Below, piece after piece: positions 11,930 to 21,734 of a stretch of 64,000 nucleotides of DNA (positions are counted from its first letter, which is position 1; the number at the start of each line of letters is the position of its first letter). The position numbers were made by a program, and so were the translations under genes. The stretch lies in assembly GCA_964034945.1 (NCBI GenBank), contig OZ035963.1, forward strand, positions 63,579,682 through 63,643,681, written 5' to 3'. Under the pieces are notes generated by a model. That model saw nothing but the letters and a program-made list of their open reading frames with translations. It was not told the origin of the DNA and did no database searches. This stretch comes from Chrysopilus asiliformis. Taxonomy: Eukaryota > Arthropoda > Insecta > Diptera > Rhagionidae.

Positions 11930-13519
11930 TCGACATACGATACCGACATACGATACCTGAATTTTTAAATTTTGGAATATCCGAACTGGACTTACAAACT
12001 CCAAGCAAAAACATCGTAACTAAACTTATAACACATGAAAAATTCGATCAAATGTTGTAAGATGACTTACGATATTCTTGCTTGGAGAAATATGAATTTT
12101 GTCAAAAAATTATAAATGTTTAAATTAAATAACTTGATTAAAAATCACGATAACGTCATGAAATTTTTGGTGTAGGTGTATTTTTATCTGCAGAGTCTTG
12201 TAGTGTCAATAACACAAAAATGTCGTTAGTCGAGTTACAATAGTTTTGCACGGAGGCATCGAACGATTCAAAACACATTTATTAAAAAAAAATCTGTTTT
12301 TTATCAACTTAGCGTGTGCTTATTGAAAGTTTAAAAAAATATTTAATTTTCAATTAGCATAATCACTGTTGATATCCGTTGTAAAACATTATTTATTTAT
12401 GGACTACATATAGAAATTTCTAGTTTCTGATACACAAACAAACGTTCAAAACAAGATATTTGTCTCATAACTGCAAGTCTAAAAAGCTGTTAGAAAACTA
12501 TGTTATGCTGAAAAAGCGTATCCTAAAAGTTTTTTTTTTATTTTTTGATATTTATGATGTCTATAACCAAGATGCTTAATTAGACTGAAGTTGTGAGTCA
12601 CAAACATATAAAAAAAAGGCGAATATCTTATCTTCTGCTAGCATTTTTGAGATCAACCAAGAATTTAAAAATTATTTAAATCATGCATACTTGGCGCGAA
12701 TACGAATGGATCTAATTTCTTATCTGAAAAGTCATAAAATGTTAATTAATTCTTGATGCATAGAAAAATCATAGAAATTAATTCTTTATCGATTTTGTCG
12801 TTTAAGGGGGAAGTCACCATTGGAAAGTTCATATTTTTGAAACAGATTTCATGTTTTTTTTTTGTATAGGCAACTTTTGTTGTTTTTTGTTTTGTTTAAG
12901 TTACAAAACGCGGGTTCATATAATATACATTCGGGATGTAAAAATTGTGCTAAAACTCATATAACGCTGTTCGTAGTTTCACATAACGCGGAAAAGTCTT
13001 ATCATTTTAAATGATTTTTTTTTCGAGACTAACTGATTTTTTCGTACCACTATTGAGATATCGTAACTCAGATAACGCGCTCTGATAATGCAATTTAAAT
13101 AGCGATGTATTTTTGTAAAATTTTACTACCGTGTTACATCAGAAAGGTTACCTCTCTGTTGTCAAAAAAAAAAAAAAGGTTCCGGAAGAATGATTCCAAC
13201 AAGTTAAAGACAGTGTTTTTCTTTTCAATTTGTGAGGTAGTATTTCTTTGATTTTTGATCGCTTGAAAAAATTTTTGTATTGTAGAACCTCGTTTTATTA
13301 ATTCTGTAATTTTATATTTGTTACAATAATAATAATAAGAGGTTTCCCTTCACCCCCTCACTTCGTCGTGCTCTTCTTGTTTCATGGACTTTTGTACCGC
13401 CGTGACACAACCGCAAAGCCCCCCTCCCGCCCTCTCCTCCGTCTAAGGTGTGACGTATTTTTTGGACAGTCCCTTAGTCGAAATTTATCTAAGCTGAAAA
13501 CTTACCTAAACCGGAAATC
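11930..13519. other. No gene seen
   Basis: AT-rich sequence. CATAACGC-like words recur at about 12955-13090, possibly an old repeat. No coding exon was supported. Confidence 0.4.
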
Positions 13520-13521
13520 TA

Positions 13522-13793
13522 CTATCAGAAAAATGGAGGCTAACTCGACGACCTACATTCGACGTAATTGGCCTCGGGCAGACGCGCGTTCGCCTGCATG
13601 TGGGCAAGTAAAACTGAGTTGACCTGTGGTCGGAGAAATTCTGAAATTAAGCCACCAGCAGGTGAAGTAGGGCATTGGGAGCTGCACGAGTTGACCTTAG
13701 ATAGGTTAACTCTGACCGCTAGCTGGCTTACAGAAACCTCTGTAAGGTCAGAGTTGACCTGACAAAAAGTTGACCTGGACATTTTTCTGAGTG
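13522..13793 (-). mobile_element. TA-flanked MITE with CACTCAGAAAAATG terminal repeats, copy 1
   Basis: A 272-bp element flanked by TA at 13520-13521 and 13794-13795. The terminal repeats are C(T/A)(A/C)TCAGAAAAATG and its complement. The interior is nearly identical over its whole length to the element at 36791-37051 in opposite orientation; this copy has about 11 bp more, including in the GCAGACGCGCGTTCGCC stretch. A third, split copy flanks the MITE pair at 40.0-41.2 kb. The TA duplication fits Tc1/mariner-type mobilisation (inference). Open frames on both strands here are not genes. Confidence 0.85.
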
Positions 13794-13916
13794 TATCCAA
13801 GCCAAAGAAATTCTCCAATCGCGCTGGACTTCGTCTTGTAGACGTCTTACTGTACAAAGTTTTAGTATTTAAATTCTCAATCTTGCTACCAATTTGTGGC
13901 ATTCAACGTAGGCTAG

Positions 13917-14023
13917 CCCCTTAAGATACTGTAGACTAATCGGGTTAACTGCACACAAGGTCGTTAAACTTGGTTTTAAAAAAGTTTATAAATACCGAAA
14001 AATCATAGAATCTGCAGTTCATT
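13917..14023 (+). promoter_or_regulatory. Promoter of the first mucin-like gene
   Basis: TATAAATA at 13987-13994 is followed 29 bp later (T to A) by the initiator TGCAGTTCATT at 14013-14023, with the likely start at A14016. Upstream, CCCCTTAAGA (13917-13926) and AAGGTCGTTAAACT (13957-13970) match motifs before the second gene. The predicted 5' UTR is 54 nt and contains TCAGGTGCATCGGAC, shared with the other two genes. Confidence 0.75.
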
Positions 14024-14069
14024 CGTATTAAAAATTTCAGGTGCATCGGACCAAATAAGGATTAAAATT

Positions 14070-14550
14070 ATGAAGAAATTTACCTTTGCAGTAGTGGTGG
14101 TAGTTTTATTAGTCGAATGTGAATTATTAGGTATTGAAAATTATTTAAAAAAAAAAAAAAGAACTGTTAAAAAAGTGTTTTTCCAGAAGGAAATGCCTCC
14201 AATCTTATTGTATCTAAACCATTAAAAGATGATGTGAAAATAATTGCACCAACGAACAAAGAGAAGGCCCTGACGAGGATTTAATACAGGGTCGGCAGGC
14301 ACCACCAGTACCACCCCCACCCCCACCCCCTACCCCACCCTCACCATCACCCCCACCTATTACAATAGCGGCCCCGACAAGTCCACCAACAGATTCACCA
14401 ACAACTGCTCCAACAGATGCTCCAACAACTGCCCCAACCACTGCACCAGCCTCCGGGTCAGATGATATAGTAATAGTTGTGCCAGCCGGAAGACCACCTT
14501 CACCACCACCAACAATGTTTAATAAAATGCAAGGATTAATGTCAGGTTGA
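14070..14550 (+). pseudogene. Secreted Pro/Thr-rich (mucin-like) protein, first copy, frameshifted
   Basis: Exon 1 (14070-14130) encodes the signal peptide MKKFTFAVVVVVLLVEC and then ELL, ending in phase 1 at G|GTATTG. The intron is 14131-14186 (56 nt, ending TTTTTCCAG). Exon 2 first reads the family module (VKIIAPTN) but then leaves frame: translation stops at TAA 14282-14284 after 52 residues. In the next frame the family sequence resumes at once (DEDLIQGRQ), runs through Pro-rich and PTTAP/PTDAP repeats, and ends with the C-terminal module IVVPAGRPPSPPPTMFNK to TGA at 14548-14550. One missing base (or two extra) between about 14240 and 14275 explains this. An AATAAA signal lies at 14566-14571. 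It could be a pseudogene, an assembly error or a polymorphic allele; the intact promoter, splice sites and tail suggest recent loss or error. Confidence 0.75.
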
Positions 14551-14571
14551 AGTGAACGGCATTTGAATAAA

Positions 14572-15060
14572 TTGAATATTTTATTATATTTTCAAAGTCT
14601 TTTTAATTTATACTAATTGTGGAAAAGTGCCAATTATTCTAGGTGTGAATATTAAAAAAGTGCTTTATAATTTTTATGTTAAAATCCCTTAAGAGTTGTT
14701 GTGCTGACAGACGGAAATGCGTACGACTAAAGTCTTTTTTTTACCATTCTAATATAATTCGCATATCAAAAAGCATTTCAAATATCGAAGTTATTCGTAA
14801 AATCGTTTTTTTTTTTTTGAAGAATATTTTGAAGTGAATAACGATGGTATTTGCATTTAGAGAACAAACATTGACTCATTTTCATTGATCTTTTATATGT
14901 GTTTAAAAAAACCTGCCACATCGTCACGCTCCGCACAAACTGAACATGAAAATTCTGAACTGTTATTTGAATTCTTACACCATGCTACAAAGACAGTGCC
15001 TAAAAATACTCAATCTAAAAGTTCGATATGTTTTTTTTTTTGTCTCTAGGGGTGCACTAA
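14572..15060. other. Spacer between the two tandem paralogues
   Basis: AT-rich spacer with a poly-T run at about 14809-14818. No extra exon or mobile element was recognised. The conserved promoter of the second gene begins at about 15061. Confidence 0.5.
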
Positions 15061-15182
15061 CCCCTTAAGAGGATGTTTATCATGCGGTTTAACGGCATAT
15101 GCAAGTTCATCAAACTTATTGTAAAAAAAAAATGTTGACTCAGTTTATAAATAGCGAATGATGATAGAATGTGCAGTTCATT
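15061..15182 (+). promoter_or_regulatory. Promoter of the second mucin-like gene
   Basis: CCCCTTAAGA (15061-15070), AAGTTCATCAAACT (15103-15116), TATAAATA (15146-15153) and TGCAGTTCATT (15172-15182) occur in the same order as in the first gene. TATA-to-initiator spacing is again 29 bp, placing the start at about A15175 and giving a 53-nt 5' UTR. The conservation extends well beyond the core promoter, as expected after tandem duplication or shared tissue control. Confidence 0.75.
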
Positions 15183-15227
15183 CACTTTAATAATCTCAGG
15201 TGTGCCGGACCAGTAAAAATTAACAAA

Positions 15228-15830
15228 ATGAAGAATGATATTCTTTTTGGAATTTTATTCATAGTTTTATTAGTCGAATGTGAATTATTTGGTATTGAAA
15301 GAGTGTCTTTTTGTAATTGCAAAACTTATCTATAAACAAGAAATTGTGATTTTCCAGATGATAAAGGAAATTCTTCCAATCGCATTGCATCAAAATTGAA
15401 TGTTCCAAAGGTTTCAAATGATGCTGTGCGAATAATTGCACCACCGAATTTACTTTTACAGCAGAAGCAAACTTCTGATGAGGATTTCATGCAGGCCAGA
15501 CAAGCACCAAGCCCATCAGAATCAGTAACAGCGACACCAACTACTACTCCGCCAACAGCAAGCCCGCCAACCACATCTTCACCGACAACAAGTTCACCAA
15601 CATCGCCAGATAGTTCACCAACGTCCGAATCTTCAACTACTCGATCGAAAACTCATTCACCAACGACTACTCCGCCGACAACTGATCCACCAACAACCCA
15701 TTCACCGACAACTCACTCACCAACCACCCATTCACCAACGACTTATTCACCAACAACCTATTCCCCGACTACTGGACCAACCGCTCCACAAGTAGTTCAA
15801 GTAGCATCGGGTCAGACAATTTATTTGTAG
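15228..15830 (+). CDS. Secreted Pro/Thr/Ser-rich (mucin-like) protein, second copy, intact
   Basis: Spliced CDS of 178 residues: exon 1 15228-15291, intron 15292-15357 (66 nt, GTATTG...TTTTCCAG, phase 1), exon 2 15358-15830. Residues 1-18 (MKNDILFGILFIVLLVEC) form a signal peptide with probable cleavage after Cys18. Residues 40-70 carry the family module, IIAPPN at 47-52 and SDEDFMQARQ at 61-70. From about 85 to 165 there are PTTSSPTT, SPTTH and SPTTY repeats, dense in Thr/Ser next to Pro, the usual setting for mucin-type O-glycosylation. No cysteine follows the signal peptide. Unlike its two paralogues it lacks the C-terminal IVVPA..PPSPP module and ends in VVQVASGQTIYL. The start ATG is the first in the transcript. 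AATAAA is at 15837-15842. Likely an extracellular secretion such as salivary glue or mucin; tissue and function are not shown by sequence. Confidence 0.82.
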
Positions 15831-15949
15831 TTGTGGAATAAATTGAAAACCTACTAAAACTTATTTTTAAATGATTGTGAACTGCTATTCTTTTTAATAA
15901 AACTACAAGTATTCCAGGTGTCATTTTTTGAAGAATTTGTTTATTTTTT

Positions 15950-16170
15950 TCATGCTATCAAGCAGATGCCTATCAAGCAGACATACAGACAGACAAATAG
16001 ATGGACAGACAGACGGACGGTCTCCGGTCTCTCGCCAGAGGTGCCAATACCGTGCAGATGTTGTGCAGTTTTCCTCAATTGTTACGGGAAAAAATGTCAC
16101 CTTGAGGTTTTTGGGGTTGCAATTCTGCCATTAAAAAGTCCATAAGGATAACGGAAGGTCCTGCCAGTCA
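15950..16170. repeat. GACAGACA microsatellite plus a 121-bp-unit fragment
   Basis: A degenerate (CAGACA)n-type stretch at about 15980-16020 is followed by a diverged copy of the dispersed 121-bp unit (TTGGGGTTGCAATTCTG, then AAGGATAACGGAAGGTCCTG). It is probably the remains of a Helitron-like element; the ends are not recognised. Confidence 0.55.
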
Positions 16171-16435
16171 CAGCCAACACCAAACGCGAGAAAATTGCAA
16201 TGAGTATTTCTAACCTGAAAAAGTCACGATCGTGTCGCAGAATAGCAAGAATCGAGCAGACAGGAACGTTTTATAGCTACTGATTGTCGACTATCGAGTG
16301 AATATTGAATAAATAAACGCAACCCCGTATCTCAGAATACTTGTGCACCCACAGATAGACAAACAGAGATACGGTGACACGAAAAACCTTTTTTTTCGTT
16401 GTTGCAATATAATTCGCATATCAAAAAAAAAAAAT

Positions 16436-16862
16436 ACATACTACTAATACAGTAGAGTCCGCTTAAAAGAACACTGAAAATGTCAGCAAAATTTGTTCTC
16501 TTAAGCGGGTTGTTCTTTTAAGCCATAGTGCTCTTAAGCGGCCTCCACTGTATATAAAAATGAATTGGTGTCTGTCTGTCTGTGTGTCTCTGTTCCTCTT
16601 TCATGCAAAAACGGCTGAACCGATTGACTTGAAATTTGGCATAGATGTTCGTCGGGGGTCCAGCCCCAACATAGACCCATTAAAAAGTAGCCCAAGAGGT
16701 GGGGGAGTAAGTGATCTCGAAACTTAGCTCTTCCTCTATGTTACCCTTTCGCGGGGAAACTACCGAGCCGATTGGCCTGAAGTTTAGCTCCAACATAGAC
16801 CATAAAAAAAATTTAAAAAATTTGAAAAAACTTAACCCGGCAACGACGGGTATGCAAGCTAG
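16436..16862 (+). mobile_element. Helitron-like element, type B 3' end, split by a nested MITE
   Basis: The 5' part (CATACTACTAATA) and the continuation (TATAAAAATGAATTGG) match the family start once the 101-bp insert at 16450-16550 is removed. It then runs (GTCTGT)n, GAACCGATTGACTTGAAATT, a CGCGGGGAAACTACCGAGCC second module and the type-B end AACCCGGCAACGACGGG, finishing at CTAG 16859-16862 before T. The CCCG/CGGG stem lies about 12 nt from the end, as in Helitrons. The first base of the 5' TC is altered here. No replication-helicase gene is present, so it is non-autonomous. Confidence 0.75.
16450..16550. mobile_element. pogo/Tigger-like MITE nested in a Helitron
   Basis: A 101-bp element with imperfect terminal repeats CAGT(A/G)GAG(T/G)CCGCTTAA(A/G)AG, flanked by TA at 16448-16449 and 16551-16552. 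CAGT ends followed by GCTTAA-type sequence with a TA duplication match pogo-group MITEs. It interrupts the Helitron 5' end, so it arrived later. Confidence 0.78.
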
Positions 16863-19800
16863 TTGCACATAAAATATATTCCATTTTTTCACAAAAAAAA
16901 ATCTCATTTTTCTCAGTCTATCAGAGATTTCTTAATCACTTCAGAGATGTTTACAGTTTATCTAAAAGACTAATAAATAGCCGCCGCCATAAAAAGCTTT
17001 TTCAAATGTAAACACGTTTATTACATGAATTTAGTAAAAACAACTTTTCGCAGATAAAAAGAGGTAAAATCTAGAATTTATTTCACTTCCTTTTCCTGGA
17101 CTTTTCATCCTTGGGTAAATTTAGATTGTGCAATAATCTGTCTCAAATGAAATCTGGAAGGAGCGTTTCATCTAAAGTGCAGAAACATGTCTAAGAGGAG
17201 CGTTTAATCTTAAGGTTCTCACTTGACTCGTTTAAACTTAGGTTTCAGATTCCGTTTAACCGACGTACAACATAACGACAGGACGAGACGGACAGGACGA
17301 GGTGGACAGGACGAGGTGGACAGGACGAGGCGGACAGGACGAGTCGGACAGGAAGTCTTCATCCTTGATTTCACTCGATCCAGTGTATTGGCTTGGTTTC
17401 TCGTTTTCCTGTCGACGTTTGGCTGGTGTTATCATCCTCACTACGTCTCCTCAAATTACCTAACAGGATCAGAAGTGGCAGGATGTGGCATCTATTTTCT
17501 ATAGTGGAATAAAAACTTTGGTAGTCTACGGAATAGGATTTGAACTATGGAGAGTCTTTTTTGCAGCTGGAAATGGAGGTAAAAGTGTCTCGATGAGGGG
17601 TTTTTCAGGTTTGAAGATTAAAAATTTAAAGATTTGACTTTAAATTCTGTAAAAAAACACAGAAAATTGTGTGCTTGTTGTGGATCACTTTTTAATATTT
17701 AGGGAAATCTTTCCCAACTCATATCGTATTATATTGTAGTTCAACTCTGAAAAATATTCACTAATTTTAATAAAAAAAAATCTGTTTTTGTACAATATCT
17801 GAATTTACTCGACGTTCGATATGATAATAAATTTTCCACTTCATTTCTTTTCCGATGCAATCAAATCAACTCAATATTATTATTCAGAATCTAGGCTACA
17901 TACAGTTGGCTATTTTTATGCTGGATATGAAAATACGTGACTGCAAACGAGGGAAATCTTCAAAGTACCACAATTTCTTGTGGTTGTCAAAATATCAACG
18001 ACAAAATATGGATAATATTGCAGCAAAGACATGTTTATCTTTATTAAATGAACAAAACGATGATGAATCTACGTGACCAGTATGAAATTACATTCTAAAA
18101 ATTTGAAAACTCTGGAAAAATTGCATTCTTGATTGTTAGACATAAATTTATGGTTTTTTAAGTCTTAAAAATGTTGGAAGTTTTTTTTTCTTTAAATTAT
18201 TATGTCACAATCCAAATTTTTGATGTATTTTTATAGTCTGTACGTGTCTGCAGGAATCGGCAGGGGTGGGTGGGGGCGGCACTGTTAAATTAAACTAATT
18301 TTTGTTAAAATCACAAAAAAATTGACAATTGGAACAAATATTTTCAGAGGGAAAGCTTTGTTGAACAACAAAAAAAAAGTATTTTAACAAGAATAAACTT
18401 GCAAATGATTTTCTGTTAAACCAATAAAATAATTGTTAAAATAACAATGCCTAATTTGTCAAAATGACAAAAAATTGTCATATTTTTGTTTATCAAACAA
18501 ATGTCCACAAAAACCTAAAACGAGCGTGACGTATTTTATGGACAGCTTCATTTTTATTTATTTTCTTTACTTCAAAATTAACGTAAATTTTGTGTCTCCA
18601 TAATTTATTCGCACAAGAATCAGTTTATTTTTTTTTTTATTATTCCAAAATCTGTATTTCATAACAAAACTTGAAAAGTATTTCGAATCTACTACACCTC
18701 AAAAGTATGATTAATGCTTAAAAACATGAAAAATATCCATATTACCATCACAATTTAAAGCCCTATAGTACATAAGTATAAAAAAGAACATTAGCCAACT
18801 TAAGAATGGCGTCATGAACGTGAAACGAATTTGAAAGTTCGTTTAAGATGCGATAATACCAGAGACGAGATTCTTCGATCGAAAAGCGCCATTTTACAAG
18901 ATTTCCCTTTTCTGTACAACCAAGCAAGGCTTTTCATGGTGTTTTTCCATGCTGAGCAAGGATAAAATAAGTGAAAGTCGTATCGAACGCAAGAAGCATA
19001 CTCATCATAATCACCCCCAAAACTCACTCCCCTTCGCATACAAGTCACCATCCAGATTGAGTTCCTGAATAAATATTTTACATCGATCTCGCCTCGATTT
19101 CGCTTTCCTCCTTTCACTTTTTTTTTATGGTGACGAAACTCAAAGAAAATTTTCACTACCTGTAAAATATTTTCCCCGTCCGTCATTTCTCCCTTTCAAC
19201 TTAACTCTATCTATAGTAAATATTTTTTAAACTTAGACCTTCGCCTTCAATTGAACCAAACCGACATCAGATGCCTTTTTTAAGTCGCTATCAAATGGGG
19301 AGCTTGATTGATATGGCGACGAAGAAATTATGGCATAAAACAGAACATTTTCTATTGCTTTGCAGCGAGAAAAAGAAAATTCCTCCCCTATTCTTAATTT
19401 TACATCTAATATCGTCTGTTAAGCAGAACTGAGGAAAAAACGAGGACTTCGTCAAAGTACAGCAGCTAGGACTAAGGATGAGTGACATCCGCTGACTGAA
19501 TCTGATAATGATGAGAAATGAAAAAAGGGATAGTAAGGAACTGAAGTTTTTTTTTCGCTTAGTTTTTTTTCCAAAATAAATCCATCTTTGGCGTGTTGAT
19601 GAACATCAAGTACGTGTTTTGAATAATTCAGTTGGGGATATTAAATGGGATGTACTATACATCGGACACAACTTTAAGTTAATCCTTTAAAATAAATTTT
19701 ATCCAAAATAATGTGAAATTCAGATGCTGTGTCGGAAGCATCCTTATGTGCTTCAACAAAGTTGCAAAAATTCTTTGATAATGAAGATTTATGTGTTGAA

Positions 19801-19965
19801 AATTCAAGAGGTATGAGGAAAGAAATGTTGAAAATTTTAATGGGTAGAATATAATCTAATAGTGAATAGTTCAAGAGATAGCAGAGAAGGGGGTCAAAGG
19901 GAGGGCGAAATTTGGGAACCTAAAATATCCGAATATGGCTGAAAACCGGAAGTTTTTTTTAAATC
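16863..19965. other. No gene seen; one 14-bp minisatellite
   Basis: A 14-bp tandem repeat (GGACAGGACGAGGT-like, about five units) lies at 17278-17352 and causes the GRGGQDEVD-like open frame around it. TTGTTAAAAT- and AACAATT-type words are frequent at about 18290-18480. No exon, RNA gene or transposon terminus could be supported in the rest. Confidence 0.45.
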
Positions 19966-20024
19966 ATTCATACTAACTACACCACACCAGGGTGTTTGGA
20001 ATGACAAAAGATTTTAATTTCCGG

Positions 20025-20320
20025 ATGTCCGTCCGTCTGTCTGTTCGTGTGTCTGCCCGTCTGTCTGTTCGTCTGTCTGTCCGTCTGTCTGTCCGTCTAT
20101 CTGTCCATCTGTCTGTCCGTCTGTCCGTCTCTCTGTCGGTGTGCCTGTCCGTCTGTCTGTCCGTCTGTCTGTCCGTCTATCTGTCCATCTGTCTGTCCGT
20201 CTGTCTGTCGGTGTGCCTGTCCGTCTGTCTGTCCGTCTGTCTGTCCGTCTGTCTGTCCGTCTGTCTGTTCATCTGTCTGTCCGTCATTCTGGCCGTGTGT
20301 CTGTTCGTCTGTTTGTCTTG
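20025..20320. repeat. Degenerate (GTCTGTCC) microsatellite
   Basis: About 295 bp of GTCTGTCTGTCCGTCTGTCT-type sequence with CCATC and GGTGTGCC interruptions. It is open in several frames on both strands because the unit lacks stop codons (LSVRLSV and TDGQTDGQ translations). Confidence 0.9.
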
Positions 20321-20324
20321 TTGA

Positions 20325-20405
20325 CGTCAAAATCCAATCGGACTACTCTCAGCCCCCTCTCCCATACAAATGGATTTTTGAAATTAACTAGGGGCTGCGC
20401 CCCCC
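20325..20405 (-). mobile_element. Type A Helitron-like 3' end, reverse orientation
   Basis: On the + strand ACTAGGGGCTGCGCCCC (CTAG at 20388-20391) is the reverse complement of the type-A terminus with its hairpin. The neighbouring CAAAATCCAATCGGA... is a piece of the dispersed repeat described at 61.4 kb. The 5' end of this copy was not found, so its relation to the adjacent microsatellite is uncertain. Confidence 0.55.
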
Positions 20406-20409
20406 TCGC

Positions 20410-21264
20410 CAAAATGTTTGGAGTACTATAAACTTCTAGCTTTCTCGACGATCAAGAAATACCATTTTTAACACATTTTTTTCCCGTTCCCATTTTAATT
20501 TTCCTTATTCTAATGCAAACTTTTAATTCTACTTATTTTCACAATGAGAAAATAACAAAAAAACGTGAAAGACAGATAAGAAAAACACAACTCATAAACT
20601 TATAGCGAAAAGTTTTCCTTTCAAGCGGAAAAATTCAAAGAAAATTTTTTCTTAAAGTTGGCCATCTTTATAACACCGACGCATTTATTATTTTCACAAA
20701 GAGAGGGAAAAATTATATTTTTCCACTTACGTATGTTGGTATCTCAAGCTGCTTGGAAAGTAACTTTATTCATAACAAAGAAATATTTACCTACTTGAGG
20801 TGGGAAGTTCCGGAAATCATTTCACATATATTTTTATATTTTGATCATTTAAATGTATTTCATATTTACCGGAGAAAAATGTCACTTATGGCATGAAAAT
20901 TCGGTAAATTGAATGTCATGGAAATGTTCGACATAAGCAGAATGGAAAACATCATTGGCACAATGGGAATATCTATGAGAAATGTAGGAAAATGGAGAAA
21001 ACTTTTCATATAAACCATTCAATAAAATGACATTAAATACAATTTCTTTCTATATCTTTTGTTACCTTAAAGGTGAAATATGCCAACATTAAACATTTTT
21101 TTTATGAATTTCGGGTGGGTTTTTGAATGAAATTTAGTGATTGGTAAGACTTTTTTTTAGTTTAGTGACTTATTTGTTCTATAACGTCGATGAAAACTTG
21201 TTTTCTTATTCAAAGACCCGATGAAAACTAAAAAAACTGAATAACAATCATTTAAGCGCTCACA
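20410..21264. other. No gene seen
   Basis: AT-rich sequence with no supportable exon or repeat. Confidence 0.4.
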
Positions 21265-21267
21265 AAG

Positions 21268-21346
21268 AGAATAAGAGAGAGAGAGAGAGATAAAAGAGAG
21301 AAAGAAAGAGAGAGAGAAAGAAAGAGAGGACAGAAAGAGAGAGAGA

Positions 21347-21385
<39 letters not shown>

Positions 21386-21422
21386 AGAGAGAGAGCGAGA
21401 GAGCGAGAGAGAGAGAGAGAGA
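21268..21422. repeat. (GA)n purine tract
   Basis: About 155 bp of almost pure GAGA on the + strand with a few AAAG and GCGA interruptions. It abuts the truncated transposon at 21424, so it may have grown at the truncation point. Ser/Leu-rich open frames on the - strand are its translation. Confidence 0.9.
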
Positions 21423-21423
21423 C

Positions 21424-21730
21424 AGTTGTTGGCTTGTTGGCATAAACCAACGACTTAATATAACCCCATAAAAAGAAATCCAATGGCGTTAAATCTCATG
21501 AGCGAGGTGGCCATTCGACCGGACCATTTCTCGAGATTACACGATTGCGAGCACCGACTCAGAATTTCGGTAGTAAGTTTTAATAATTTCCAAACGTTGC
21601 TCGTTCGTGAACTTCACCATGATAAAAATGTAAACCTTGACTGACGTTTTAGCATTGCCAGATCATAAAAAAAGTTTGAGGGTGCGTTTTGATTAAAATA
21701 CAAAATTGTTATGTCCTTGTTGAAAGACCC
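21424..21730 (-). mobile_element. Internally deleted mariner-type (DUF4817-like) transposon, copy 2
   Basis: Read on the - strand it starts GGGTCTTTCAACAAGGACAT and then encodes MVKFTNEQRLEIIKTYYRNS, the N-terminal end of a DUF4817-type transposase. It jumps directly to the C-terminal catalytic segment GPVEWPPRS, DLTPLDFFLWGY.KS and ends in the GA tract. The join (CGCAATCGTGTAATCTCGAG) is identical to that in the copy at 51874-52300. The encoded frame is broken at the join. Superfamily naming is from family knowledge, not a search. Confidence 0.72.
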
Positions 21731-21734
21731 TTTA

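Noticed and set aside
13540..13902. Matching open frames at 13.5-13.9 and 36.8-37.0 kb suggesting a protein family
   Set aside because: Both lie in two copies of the same TA-flanked MITE; open in both strands and not extended beyond the element.
14214..14441. Gly-rich open frame on the - strand
   Set aside because: Antisense of the Pro/Thr repeat of the first mucin-like gene.
17223..17504. RTGRGGQDEVD repeat frame
   Set aside because: Produced by a 14-bp minisatellite that shifts frame each unit.
19992..20431. Open frames with LSVRLSV or TDGQTDGQ repeats on both strands
   Set aside because: Microsatellite translation; no splice or promoter context.
21157..21483. Leu/Ser-rich frames on the - strand
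   Set aside because: Translation of the (GA)n tract and the adjacent transposon remnant.
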